Assembly (NCBI GenBank): GCA_022376925.1
Contig: JAIOJX010000031.1
Location: 138,030,854 to 138,094,853, forward strand
Direction: 5' to 3'
Source of the DNA: Tragulus kanchil
Taxonomy: Eukaryota; Chordata; Mammalia; Artiodactyla; Tragulidae
Length of the DNA stretch: 64,000 nt
Shown: positions 21,571-32,671 of the stretch, piece after piece
Layout of the letters: each line of letters begins with the position of its first letter
How positions within the stretch are numbered: the first letter of the stretch is position 1
The notes under the pieces: model-generated
Seen by the model: only the letters and a program-made list of their open reading frames with translations
The model's database searches: none
What the model was told of the DNA's origin: nothing
Position numbers and translations under genes: made by a program

Positions 21571-22714
21571 TATATACTATATTTATTTAAATATATACTA
21601 TGTATACTACTGTATAACACAGGGAACTGTATTCAACATCTATGATAAACCATAATGGAAAAGAATAAGAAAAAGAATGAGCATGGTTTGGGTGGGTAGC
21701 CCTTCCCTTCTCCAGGAGATTTTCCCAACCCAGGGACATTCTCCCTCATTGCAGGCAGATTCTTTACCATCTGAGCCACCAGAGAAGCCCAGATACCTAG
21801 AAGGGATGGTTAAAACCACAGAAGCTAATGAGTTTCGAGGGCAAGAATGTACAGAGAAACAAAAAGGCATTAGGGAATGTCCATGTTCAGAGAAAGGAAG
21901 GAGGAAAAGAGCCAGTGGAAGAGTGAGATAAAGAGAGCAGCTGGGAGGGAGGAGCCCTAGGGAGGGGCCAGATCACACAGCTGGAGGGCTGATGACCAGG
22001 AGTAAAAGGGACTTGTAAGAATGCTGGGGCTCTGTGACCTTCTGCAACCAGAGAAAGTAGGAGAGGTCAGGTAGAGAGAACATGGTGAAAGATTCAGATC
22101 CAAGAAAAGCAAAAAATGATGGCTTCAAAAAAAAATAACACCTGCTAATCCCAAACCCCCAATTCAACCCTCCCGTATGCCCCTCCCCTTTGACAACCAC
22201 AAACCTGCTCTCTGTTTACGAGTCTGTTTCTGTTTCACAGGTAAGTTCATTTGTGTCATGTTTTAGCTCCCACATACAAATGTATTACATGGCATTTGTC
22301 TTTCTGATTTAGTATGATAATCTCTGCAAATGGCATTATTTTATTTTTAATGGCTGAGTAGTATTCCATTGCATATATATATATATATATACCATATCTT
22401 TATCCATTCATCCATTCATCTGTGATGGACATTTAAGTTGTTCCCATGTTTTGGCTGTTGTGAATAGTGCTGCAATGAACATTGAGGTGCATGTATCTTT
22501 CTTCTTTTGGATAAAATGACATGGTAGGGGGCTTCCCAGATGGTCCGGTGGTTAAGAGTTTGCCTTGCAATGTAGAGGACTCTGGTTCGATCCCTGGTCT
22601 GGGAAGATCCCCACATGCCATGGGGGAACTAAGCCTGTGCACCACAAATACTGAGCCTGCATTCTGAAACCTATGACCCCAAAATAAATAAATATTTTTA
22701 AAAAATATATACTA

Positions 22715-22850
22715 TATTTATTTAAATATATACTATGTATACTACTGTATAACACAGGGAACTGTATTCAACATCTATGATAAACCATAATGGAAAAGAA
22801 TAAGAAAAAGAATGTGTATATATGGTGAGCTATTTCTTACAATAAAATAA
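22715..22850 (+). mobile_element. L1 3' untranslated fragment
   Basis: 'aacacagggaactgtatt' and 'gataaaccataatggaaa' are typical L1 3' text. The truncated duplicate is at 21580-21679. Confidence 0.8.
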
Positions 22851-22854
22851 GACA

Positions 22855-23275
22855 AAAGTGATGGTCTGTCATTTTCAAGAGATGTCAAAAAGAAGGCATT
22901 TTGCATTCCTTCTTGTTCTCTTTCTTTCGGATCACTTGCTCTAGGAGTTCCAGCCACTTTGTCATGAGAACACTCAAATTGCCCTCTGGAGAAGCCCACA
23001 GAGTGAGCAGCCAAGGCTGAGGCCTCCAGCCAACAGCCGTATGAGTGGGCCATCTTGGAATGACTCTCAGCCCCAATCAAACCTTCAGATGATGGCAACC
23101 CCAGCCAGCCAACAGCTTTGCTACAACTTCATGAGATTCTGAATTAGAACCACCAAGCTAAGACACTCCCAAATTCCTAATCCACAGTAACTGTTTAATA
23201 ATCTATGCTTGTTTTGATCTATGCTAAATTTGGGATCATTTGATATAAATCAATAGGTAACTAATCATGAACAAT
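22855..23275 (+). mobile_element. MaLR-type LTR (MLT1-like)
   Basis: Blocks 'catgagaacactcaaattg', 'gccaacagccgtatgag' and 'aaccaccaagctaagaca', and a tail resembling 'taagtttgggataatttg', follow the order of old MLT1-like LTRs. Confidence 0.55.
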
Positions 23276-23479
23276 AGGAGCCTCCTGGCCAGAAACCACT
23301 AGGATTTTCCCCTTTCGTATACCTTAGAAATCTCAAGGAGTCCTATTCCAATTCTCCAGAGTCAGGAAGGATTAATGGTAGAGAGTACACAAACACCCAC
23401 ATTTCCAAATTCCACACAAGAAGTGAAACATCTCTGCCCAGCTGCAAGCTCTTCCTCCTCAATACATTTGTCCATCCAC

Positions 23480-23650
23480 TCATCCAACAAATATCAATTA
23501 AGCATCTACACCTTCTAGGCACTGGCAAAACAGCATTGGGCAAGACAGACCTGTTCTCTGGAGCTTACATTTTAATGGGGGAAAGTAGTGATAATATGAG
23601 CAAGCACATAATAATTTCAGACAGCAGAGAAAATTAAGTGATGGGGAGAC
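23480..23650 (+). repeat. Ancient interspersed repeat, unassigned
   Basis: 'cttctaggcactggcaaa', 'ggagcttacattttaatgg' and 'gataatatgagcaagc' belong to the old family mentioned at 3185. The stretch 23276-23479 shows nothing recognised. Confidence 0.5.
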
Positions 23651-23775
23651 TGGCTGGATGGGTCATACAGCTTCTGTAGGGAGCAGGCAATAGGCCTGCC
23701 TCGATTATTGTAGGGGCCAAAGCAAGAAGAAATGGAGGCTCCAGACACATGTCTCAAGAAAAAGTGTGATCCAGG

Positions 23776-24072
23776 GGGCTTCCCTGGTGGTCCAGTGGGT
23801 AAGGACACCACCTTGCAGTGCAAGGGGTGCCGGTTCGATCCCTGGCCTGGGAAGATCCCACATGCCGCGGAGCAGCTGGACCGATGTGCCCAATTAACGA
23901 GCCAGAGCTCTGGAGTGCATGCGGCCAGAGCTGGTGCTCTGCGACGACAGAGGCCACTACGATGGGAGGCCCACAAGGGCCAAAGAACAAAGATGGATGA
24001 AAATAGATAAATGAAAGACCAAGAGAAGTGGCCCACCCGACCCCCTCCCTCTCCAACCCGCCCCCCACAAAA
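23776..24072 (+). mobile_element. CHR-like SINE, variant subfamily (copy 4)
   Basis: Full forward copy with B box ggttcgatccc, variant body 'gagcagctggaccgatg' and 'gagccagagctctgg', and an A9 tail. The TSD is aaaaagtgtgatccagg / aaaaagtatgatccagg (about 23759-23775 and 24073-24089, one mismatch). Confidence 0.9.
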
Positions 24073-24163
24073 AAAAAGTATGATCCAGGCAATAGACTAC
24101 TCATGAAAATATGTTCTATCCTTCTATAAGGAAAATACACCATTATAAAGAATACCAGGTTTG

Positions 24164-24345
24164 GAGCTTTTCCTGGTCCCAGTGGATAAGATTCCATGCT
24201 CTCAGTGCAAGGGCTGGGGTTTGATCCCCGGTCAGGGAACTAGATCCCACATGCCACAGCTAAAGATCCATGTGCCACAAGAAAAACTCAGGGCAGTCAA
24301 ATAAATACATATTTAAAAAAAAAAAAAAGAAAAGAAAGGAAGAAA
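24164..24345 (+). mobile_element. CHR-type SINE with long A-tail
   Basis: 'agcttttcctggtccc', 'ggtttgatccccggtcagg' and 'gaactagatcccacatgcc', followed by a 14-A tract and an AAAG/AAGG tail. The TSD aaagaataccaggtttg / aaagaatactgggtttg has two mismatches (24147-24163, 24346-24362). Confidence 0.85.
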
Positions 24346-24362
24346 AAAGAATACTGGGTTTG

Positions 24363-24826
24363 AATTTGAAATCTGCAGACTTCTCAGAGTTTCCCAGCAG
24401 AACCTGGCAACCCAGAGGCTGGCTTGATCTCTCGTCCTCCTCTGACCTTCGCTTCCCTTGCTCCCTCCTGCACTCTGTCCCGCACATCAGGGCATCTCAC
24501 CTGGGTACACGGCGCTGCAGCACAAAGCCCCAGCTCTGGCCTCCCTCCCTCCCCAGCATGTGTATAAGTTCTGTTCTCACACCCACCCTCTGGAGGCAGA
24601 GGTGCGAATGTCTTGGGTGCAGTCCTGAGGCCTTTCAACTGGGATTCCAAGGTCCCAGGAGCTGGAGTGTGGTCCAGAAGAGGAGCTCCAGAGGGCACCT
24701 CTCTCTGGAATCTTAGACTCCTAGCCCTTGAGGGGCCTGGCCAGAGGAGGGCCAGAGCTGGTCTGTCACAGATCAGTTGCCCATCACTGCTGTAATTACC
24801 GCAAGCTTCATGGTTTAAAATGATGC
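24363..24826. other. Single-copy, GC-rich stretch, no gene recognised
   Basis: A 148-codon forward frame (24270-24716) starts inside the SINE tail and runs into this stretch. Its translation is not recognised and there is no splice or promoter support. Confidence 0.35.
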
Positions 24827-24952
24827 AGGACTTTTCTGGTAGTCCAGTGGTTAAGACTTTACATTCCAGTGCAGGGCATGGGCGTTTGACCCCTGGTCAG
24901 AAAGCTAAGATTCCACATGCCTCTTCGCTGAAGAAACTCAAAACATAAAAAT
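24827..24952 (+). mobile_element. CHR-type SINE, short
   Basis: 'aggacttttctggtagtcc' through 'tcacatgcc'-like text to an AAAC-rich tail. The next SINE landed in this tail. Confidence 0.75.
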
Positions 24953-24964
24953 AAACAAACAAGG

Positions 24965-25178
24965 GCTTCCCTGGTGGTCCAGTGGGTAAGGACACCGCCT
25001 TGCAGTGCAAGGGTCACCAGTTCAATCCCTGGCCTGGGAAGGCCCATGTGCCGTGGAGCAGCTGGACTGATGTGTCAGAGCCAGTGCTCTGCAGCAAGAG
25101 AGGCCACTGTGATGGGAGGCCCACACAGGTCAAATGGATGAAAATAGATAAATGAAAGACCAATAGAAGCGGCCAAAA
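24965..25178 (+). mobile_element. CHR-like SINE, variant subfamily (copy 5)
   Basis: Forward copy with an internal deletion after 'gagcagctggactgatgtg'. The perfect TSD aaacaaacaagg (24953-24964, 25179-25190) lies in the A-tail of the preceding SINE. Confidence 0.88.
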
Positions 25179-25264
25179 AAACAAACAAGGAAACCAAGAA
25201 GCAAAATAGTAACAATTTCAATAGATACAAAAATAAATAAAAATAAAATAAGAAGCATAAAACT

Positions 25265-25680
25265 TAAATAAAACAGTGCAAATTTATTATCTTCTGCTTC
25301 TGTAGGACCTCACAGGACTGAAATCAAGGTGTCAGAAGGCCATGTTCCTTTCTGGAAACTTGAGGGGAGAACCCAGGTTTTTGCTCATTCCTGTTCTTGA
25401 GCAAGTATTTGAATACTTCAAATCCTTCCTCCTTTTTCATTTATCTCATTCTTCTGCACATACCATTTCTGTACTTACTTCTACTTTTAGGACTCCTAGG
25501 ATTAAACCGAGCCCACCCAGAAAATGTAAGATAACCTTCCCACATCAAGGTCATCCGATTAGCATCTTAATTCCATCTGTAACCCTAATTCTCTTTGCTG
25601 TGCAACACAATACGGTCACAGATTGTGGGGATTAAGCCATGGATGCCTTTGGTGGGAGGGACCTTCTGCCTCCTACAGGG
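25265..25680 (-). mobile_element. Ancient LTR-like repeat, inverse of the 15290 family
   Basis: 'aaatcaaggtgtcagaagg', 'gagcccacccagaaaatg', 'aaggtcatccgattagc' and 'taattccatctgtaaccc' are the reverse of blocks in the family at 15290. Confidence 0.5.
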
Positions 25681-25761
25681 AATCTTCCCTGACTGAGTGA
25701 CTGAGCAGTGAGATCTGATTGTTGTAAATACGCCAATCATGAGAAAATCTAGGACTGGGCT

Positions 25762-25955
25762 GTCTAGTTGGAGACCACGATGGCTATTTAAATTGGAATT
25801 AATTAAAATCAAGTAAAATAAAAAATGGATTCCTCAGTCTCACTGGCCACGTTTCAAGCATGCCATTCTCACAGTTGGCGGGCGGCTACTGTATTGGATA
25901 GTGCAGGTAATAGAATATTGCCATCATCCCAGAAAGCTCTACTGACCAGAGCTGG
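25762..25955 (+). mobile_element. hAT-like non-autonomous DNA transposon (MER type)
   Basis: 'gatggctatttaaattgg', 'ttaattaaaatcaagtaa', 'ggctactgtattggatag' and 'cagaaagctctactga' follow a well-known old mammalian element. The family name is not given because I am unsure of it. Confidence 0.5.
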
Positions 25956-27040
25956 TCCAGAGGAGTTTCAGGTAGAGGGAAAGTAATGTGCAAAGGTGCT
26001 GGGAAGGACACAGTCCCACTGAGCGACAGACAGATGGCACACACAAGGAACAGAAGCTTGATGCCACAGAATCATAGACTGATCATAGACAATTAGCATT
26101 GGACAATGACTTTCAAAGACCCTTGGCCGCCTTACCCCCCACTTACAGGTCCCGCTTCAAGACAGCCTGGATACAGCCCCGATCCTCCTAACTCCAGCTG
26201 ATTGTCCCTTCCCAGTCACTTCCATTGCCTTCTCTACCAGGAAGACCACCTCCCTGCCAGTCCATCTTCCTCTATTCCTTCAAGAGCCAATCCATAGAAC
26301 ACCCTTCCAGAAAATTTCCCCAGCTTTCCTGTGAAGGCAGAGAGAGGCACCAGGGACACCATCTGGCCACATCCCATCCTTTTTGTTCTCCATTAAGTGT
26401 CTATGTATTTTGTCTCCATGACATCCTTTGCACAGGGACTGTGACATCTCTGGGTTTGGTTTCCCCACAGTGACAACAAAGTGATCGAAAAGTTCTGGAG
26501 GAAAGAAGGACAGGAAGGAGGGTAGAGGAAAGGAGGGAAGATGGAGAAAAGAAAGATCTAGGACCCAACTGCAGAGTCTTAGTGGTCATTTCAGACTGAT
26601 GGATGATGTGCAAGATGTCTCTCTTTAATCTGTGGTGTGGCTAAGATGAAAGCAGGCTGTCAGCAGGTGGTCTCAGCGACCAGCGCTGAGCTGGGACAAT
26701 TGCCTCTCTAGCATCTTCACACCTACTTTTAAAGAACATGTCCTTCCTCTTTGACTTGTCTTGGGAAACTCCCTTAGCATGTGTGTCCGTTTCTTATTCT
26801 CTCTGGGCTTATACTTTCTAGGCACCTTGAAGGTACTTTTTAGGATGAAAAGAGAGTTGAGATAGAAAATGAATCATCCTTGTTGTTGGGATTTCTTGAA
26901 GAGATTCTGGAATTTAAAAGGTTCCTATTTGTAGGTCATTCCTTGATCTCCCCCTTTCTTGCAAACTGAACATGCCGATCAAAATGATTTTTTAAACACA
27001 AAGAGAAAAAATACCAGGTTCCTCTACTCAGTATTTTTTG
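25956..27040. other. Mostly single-copy stretch
   Basis: No gene and no confidently named repeat. Purine-rich at 26490-26550. Confidence 0.4.
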
Positions 27041-27240
27041 GGGGCTTCCCAGGTGGTGCTAGTGGGAAAGAACCCATCTGCCAATGCTTACGACACAGGA
27101 GACATGGATTCGATTCCTGGGCTGGGAAGATACCCTGGAGAAGAAAATGGCAGTCCACTCCAGTATTCTTGCCTGGAGAATCCCACGGACAGAGGAGCCT
27201 GGTGAGCTACAGAGTTGGACAAGCCTGAAGCAACTTATCA
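27041..27240 (+). mobile_element. Bov-tA SINE
   Basis: Forward copy: 'gggcttcccaggtggtgc', 'gattcgattcctgggctg', 'gcctggagaatcccacgg'. The 3' end meets the start of duplication G. Confidence 0.88.
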
Positions 27241-29474
27241 CACACACTCGCCTTATGTGTTTCCTACTCTAATGAATAATGCAGACTTCTCCTGCCCCAC
27301 ACCGTGTAATGTATGCTTTAGCAGAAAAGCACAAGATACTTATGTGAAGATGGACTTGGTGTTCAATCCTCCACAGATTGTTAAAAGTTTTGGCCCAGGA
27401 AAGTAAGATAGTCGTGTAATGAAGAATTAAACTTTTACCACTGAACCTGGGAACCTGGTGCTTAGAGGGACCGGGGTGATCAATTTCTAGACATCCTTCG
27501 TGAGCTTGATCAGTATCACAAGACTCAAAGACCACAAGAGAAGGCATCCACGGCTGAGACAGGAAGCAAAAGCTCAGGGCAGGTCGGCATCTTGTTACAT
27601 AAGCCATTCAGCAACTTCCAAACAATTTTTGTAGGATTCTATAAACTGTGATAACTATGGTGTTTTGTTTTGTTTTCTTGGAAGGAGTATAAGATCAGAA
27701 TGGTGGCATTTTTTTGTTTTCTAGGTATTAAGGAACAAAGTAGGACATTATGTATCTAGTACCCTTCGGGACCTTGTTGCTACGGCAACAAGATCAGGCA
27801 AACATAGATTTCCTAACATTGAGGGCCTCAAAGTCAATATAAAGATGTGCCTTTGTAAAACCCCGATGGCGACAGAAAAAGCAAGTAAATATTGTCCCCC
27901 CTGTTCCCCAGCTGGGGCTCCACAAAAGCTTCTATTAAAGTAATTGACACAGGCCCCACTGGGGAGCTGACAAACCTCCCAGCAGGGTTAGGTTTCTCAG
28001 CTTATTCCGTAACTGGGGCCTCAGATGTCTGCTCTCTCTCAGCAAAGTCGGATCACAAGGCCCCATGGAGAGGGTGCAAAGCAACGGCCAGGGTCTGGGA
28101 AAGACCTGGACGCCCCTCCCACTGGGGGCTCACCAGTCAGTGCCTTCTTTCTGAGGTTCCCATTTGTGAAGTGGGGAGGTGGGGAGTCAGCCCAGGAACA
28201 CTTTCCCAGCTTTAGCCCTGTGCCTGGAGGCAGCTCTTCATCCTAAGAGAACCTTTAGGAGACGTACTAGTTTCTGGACATGCACCCTGTGACAGCCACT
28301 TTCACGAACCCTTCTAATCCTCACAACCCTGGGAGGGTCTCCCACTTTCTAGAAGCAACTTATCACACACTCGCCTTATGTGTTTCCTACTCTAATGAAT
28401 AATGCAGACTTCTCCTGCCCCACACCGTGTAATGTATGCTTTAGCAGAAAAGCACAAGATACTTATGTGAAGATGGACTTGGTGTTCAATCCTCCACAGA
28501 TTGTTAAAAGTTTTGGCCCAGGAAAGTAAGATAGTCGTGTAATGAAGAATTAAACTTTTACCACTGAACCTGGGAACCTGGTGCTTAGAGGGACCGGGGT
28601 GATCAATTTCTAGACATCCTTCGTGAGCTTGATCAGTATCACAAGACTCAAAGACCACAAGAGAAGGCATCCACGGCTGAGACAGGAAGCAAAAGCTCAG
28701 GGCAGGTCGGCATCTTGTTACATAAGCCATTCAGCAACTTCCAAACAATTTTTGTAGGATTCTATAAACTGTGATAACTATGGTGTTTTGTTTTGTTTTC
28801 TTGGAAGGAGTATAAGATCAGAATGGTGGCATTTTTTTGTTTTCTAGGTATTAAGGAACAAAGTAGGACATTATGTATCTAGTACCCTTCGGGACCTTGT
28901 TGCTACGGCAACAAGATCAGGCAAACATAGATTTCCTAACATTGAGGGCCTCAAAGTCAATATAAAGATGTGCCTTTGTAAAACCCCGATGGCGACAGAA
29001 AAAGCAAGTAAATATTGTCCCCCCTGTTCCCAGCTGGGGCTCCACAAAAGCTTCTATTAAAGTAATTGACACAGGCCCCACTGGGGAGCTGACAAACCTC
29101 CCAGCAGGGTTAGGTTTCTCAGCTTATTCCGTAACTGGGGCCTCAGATGTCTGCTCTCTCTCAGCAAAGTCGGATCACAAGGCCCCATGGAGAGGGTGCA
29201 AAGCAACGGCCAGGGTCTGGGAAAGACCTGGACGCCCCTCCCACTGGGGGCTCACCAGTCAGTGCCTTCTTTCTGAGGTTCCCATTTGTGAAGTGGGGAG
29301 GTGGGGAGTCAGCCCAGGAACACTTTCCCAGCTTTAGCCCTGTGCCTGGAGGCAGCTCTTCATCCTAAGAGAACCTTTAGGAGACGTACTAGTTTCTGGA
29401 CATGCACCCTGTGACAGCCACTTTCACGAACCCTTCTAATCCTCACAACCCTGGGAGGGTCTCCCCACTTTCTA
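27227..29474. repeat. Direct duplication G (about 1.12 kb)
   Basis: Copy 1 is 27227-28351 and copy 2 is 28352-29474, joined without filler. Differences include one fewer CA unit and CCCC versus CCC runs. The right edge cuts a MIR. Confidence 0.97.
27776..27789. promoter_or_regulatory. Candidate RFX X-box
   Basis: GTTGCTACGGCAAC is a near-perfect inverted repeat (GTTGC / GCAAC) and differs at two positions from the known RFX optimum GTTGCCATGGCAAC. It sits in repeat-free sequence with forkhead-type (gtaaatatt, about 27885) and homeodomain-type (aagtaattgac, about 27937) motifs downstream. The same site recurs at 28899-28912 through duplication G. Confidence 0.45.
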
Positions 29475-29575
29475 AATGAGGAAACAAGGTTCAGGAACTG
29501 TCTCCTGCCCCGCCAAGGTTGCTACAAGGTAGCCAAGCAGCTGGCCTTCACACCACCGTCTGAGTCCAAAGTCCT
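29395..29575 (+). mobile_element. MIR SINE
   Basis: 'taatcctcacaaccctggg', 'aaatgaggaaacaaggttc' and 'ccgtctgagtccaaag'. The duplicate is truncated at 28276-28351. Confidence 0.7.
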
Positions 29576-29616
29576 TTCTTCACACGCCTCTGCCTCCCTG
29601 CCGCCTTTTCTTTCTT

Positions 29617-29763
29617 TCTTTTTAGATTATTGCTTTATTGATCTTAATTTGGCTGCACTGGGTCTTAGTTGTGGCATGTGGGCTCTAGTTCCCTGACCAG
29701 GGATCAAACCCAGGCCCCCTGCATTAAAAGTACAGTCCTACCCACTGGACAACCAGGGAAGCC
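29617..29763 (-). mobile_element. CHR-type SINE
   Basis: Reverse copy ('ctgcactgggtcttagttg' to 'caaccagggaagccc') with the 16-base perfect TSD ccgccttttctttctt at 29601-29616 and 29764-29779. Confidence 0.9.
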
Positions 29764-29819
29764 CCGCCTTTTCTTTCTTCACCACCTTCCTTTACTGGAA
29801 GTTAGTGAACTTGCCGGAA

Positions 29820-30326
29820 GGGCCCAGAAGCCTCCCTGCTTCCCTTTGCCCCTCTGCCTCTTGCCGTGCACTCGTGTGCTACAGTCCTTCCTCCCCAGCT
29901 CCCTTGCTCCCCGGGCTGCGCTCTCGCTGTACTTGACTGTGAACTCGGGTGGAGCCCCGCCCACACTGTGCGGAGCTCTGCACCGGCTCGCACGACCCTA
30001 ACTACAATCTCATGCGGACGGAACAGACCTAGAGAAGAGAAGTAGCCAACAGGTTTCACGACTGGGTTTGGAGAAGAGTCTGGACTATATTCCTGTGTGA
30101 GGCCACTGTGTGACCTGGGAGAAAGGTAGCACTGAGCGCCTGTGAGCTCCATTACCCAGACAGGGTCAGCGACGAAGAAGGACACGAAGAAGGACAGCGA
30201 CGAAGAAGGGAGCTCAGGATTTGGTGTCAACAGCACTGTTTCTCAGTTCCTTTCCACCCCCGGGTGGCCAGGCAGCGCTGTCTGCTCGTTTTTTGTGACT
30301 CCATGAGGATTCACAGGAAACGAGTT

Positions 30327-30328
<2 letters not shown>
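29820..30328. other. GC-rich unique segment with GACGAAGAAGG mini-repeat
   Basis: No repeat family recognised. A short tandem array based on 'gacgaagaagga' lies at about 30168-30210. On the minus strand a 144-codon frame crosses the segment, but its product is not recognised. The duplicate is at 30928-31436. Confidence 0.35.
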
Positions 30329-30357
<29 letters not shown>

Positions 30358-30530
30358 GATGTGGACTATTTTTAAAGTCTTTATTGAATTTGTTACAGTA
30401 TCACTTCTGCTTTATGTTTTGGTTTTGAGCTCCAGGCCTGTGGGATCTTAGTTCCCCAATAAAGGTTTGAACCTATACTCCCTGAATTGGAAGATTCACT
30501 CTTAATCACTGGACCACCAGGGAAATCCCA
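30329..30530 (-). mobile_element. CHR-type SINE with long T tract
   Basis: Long T run (reverse A-tail), 'ggcctgtgggatcttag', 'ttccccaataaaggtttg', 'ggaccaccagggaaatccc'. The duplicate is at 31437-31637. Confidence 0.85.
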
Positions 30531-32024
30531 GAAACTAGGTTTTTAAACTGACTTTAGCTGAATGTTCCCCTTACTCCCCAAAATGACTTGAAACCTGGGA
30601 CACGAGAATAAGGAGGTGCCCCTTGGATCAGCTGTATTTCCATGTAACCCAGAACTCAGCTTTACTCCTTCCAATGGCTTCTACACAACCAGAATACAAT
30701 CCAGTCTCCAGTCCCACAGGACCTGGCCCTTTCCTACTTCTCTTACCCTTGATCTTCCTTGACTATGAATGTGACCTCAGTTTGTCACCTTTTCAAAGAG
30801 CCTTCTAGTTTGTTTATTCATTTATTTTCTGACTACCCTGCTCTACTCGACCAAGGAGCACACAGTAATATTTATTTGAACTCATTATCATTTATTGGTT
30901 CTGTTCCTTTTTTTGTTTGTAACTTAAGGGCCCAGAAGCCTCCTGTTTTGCCCCTCTGCCTCTTGCCGTGCACTCGTGTGCTACAGTCCTTCCTCCCCAG
31001 CTCCCTTGCTCCCCGGGCTGCGCTCTCGCTGTACTTGACTGTGAACTCGGGTGGAGCCCCGCCCACACTGTGCGGAGCTCTGCACCGGCTCGCACGACCC
31101 TAACTACAATCTCATGCGGACGGAACAGACCTAGAGAAGAGAAGTAGCCAACAGGTTTCACGACTGGGTTTGGAGAAGAGTCTGGACTATATTCCTGTGT
31201 GAGGCCACTGTGTGACCTGGGAGAAAGGTAGCACTGAGCGCCTGTGAGCTCCATTACCCAGACAGGGTCAGCGACGAAGAAGGACACGAAGAAGGACAGC
31301 GACGAAGAAGGGAGCTCAGGATTTGGTGTCAACAGCACTGTTTCTCAGTTCCTTTCCACCCCCGGGTGGCCAGGCAGCGCTGTCTGCTCGTTTTTTGTGA
31401 CTCCATGAGGATTCACAGGAAACGAGTTGTTTTTTCTTTTTCTTTGTTTTTTTTTTTTTTTTTTTGATGTGGACTATTTTTAAAGTCTTTATTGAATTTG
31501 TTACAGTATCACTTCTGCTTTATGTTTTGGTTTTGAGCTCCAGGCCTGTGGGATCTTAGTTCCCCAATAAAGGTTTGAACCTATACTCCCTGAATTGGAA
31601 GATTCACTCTTAATCACTGGACCACCAGGGAAATCCCAGAAACTAGGTTTTTAAACTGACTTTAGCTGAATGTTCCCCTTACTCCCCAAAATGACTTGAA
31701 ACCTGGGACACGAGAATAAGGAGGTGCCCCTTGGATCAGCTGTATTTCCATGTAACCCAGAACTCAGCTTTACTCCTTCCAATGGCTTCTACACAACCAG
31801 AATACAATCCAGTCTCCAGTCCCACAGGACCTGGCCCTTTCCTACTTCTCTTACCCTTGATCTTCCTTGACTATGAATGTGACCTCAGTTTGTCACCTTT
31901 TCAAAGAGCCTTCTAGTTTGTTTATTCATTTATTTTCTGACTACCCTGCTCTACTCGACCAAGGAGCACACAGTAATATTTATTTGAACTCATTATCATT
32001 TATTGGTTCTGTTCCTTATTGATT

Positions 32025-32671
32025 GTGTTGTTGTTGAGTCGCTAACTCATGTCCAACTCTTTGTGACCCCGTGGAGTGCAGCATACAGGCTCCTGTGTCC
32101 TCCACTATCTCCCAGAGTTTGCCCAAATTTACGTTCATTAAGTCAGTAATGCTGTCTAACCATCTCATCCTCTGACGCTCCCTTCTCCTTTTGCCTTCGA
32201 TCTTTCCCAGCATCAGGCTCTCTTCCAATGAGCTGTCTCTTTCCATCAAATGACCAAAGAATTGGAGCTTCAGCTTTAGCGACAGTCTTTCCAATGGATA
32301 TTCAGGGTTGATTTCCTTTGGGATTGACTGTTTTTTCATTGTTGCTTTTTTTAAAACTTTTATTTTACTTTTAACTTTTACAGAGTTTTGTTGTTTACAG
32401 ATATGTATGTTCCCAGATTATGGGATTGATTGTTTTGATCTCCTTGCAGTCCAGGGGACTCTCAAGAGTCTTCTCCAGCACCACAATCCGAAAGCATCAA
32501 TCCTTTGGCACTCAGCCTTCTTTATGGTCTGACTCTCACATCCATACATGACCACTGTACAAATCAGAGCTTTGACTATACAGACTTTTGTTGGCAAAGT
32601 GAGGTCTCTGCTTTGTAATACACTGCCTCAGTTTGTCATTGATCAAGTCAAAGCTTGTGGATTAAATCAAA
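32025..32671 (-). mobile_element. BovB LINE 3' end with TSD, interrupted
   Basis: Reverse BovB 3' end ('gttgagtcgctaactcatg' to the reverse-transcriptase end). The TSD ccttattgatt lies at 32014-32024 and 32672-32682. An 87-bp L1 piece sits inside. The duplicate is at 33136-33782. A 107-codon minus-strand frame is the decayed BovB frame and not a gene. Confidence 0.9.
32335..32421 (-). mobile_element. 87-bp L1 3' end inside BovB
   Basis: 'acagagttttgttgtttac' and 'tatgttcccagattatg' are the reverse of the L1 3' terminus at 57900-58000. The TSD gggattgactgtttt / gggattgattgtttt lies at 32320-32334 and 32422-32436. The duplicate is at 33446-33532. Confidence 0.85.

Larger units (their letters stand above)
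20557..22814. repeat. Direct duplication F (about 1.13 kb)
   Basis: Copy 1 is 20557-21679 and copy 2 is 21692-22814, with 12 filler bases between. It cuts a Bov-tA and an L1 fragment at arbitrary points. A notable difference is 'gcttccgaga' versus 'gcttcccaga'. Confidence 0.97.
29820..32017. repeat. Direct duplication H (about 1.1 kb)
   Basis: Copy 1 is 29820-30909 and copy 2 is 30928-32017, with 18 filler bases. The first 30 bases of copy 2 have lost several bases compared with copy 1, and the poly-T run near 30335/31440 is read differently in the two copies. Confidence 0.97.

Noticed and set aside
32016..32339. 107-codon minus-strand frame (repeated at 33127-33450) as a small basic protein
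   Set aside because: This is the decayed C-terminal BovB frame, not an independent gene.
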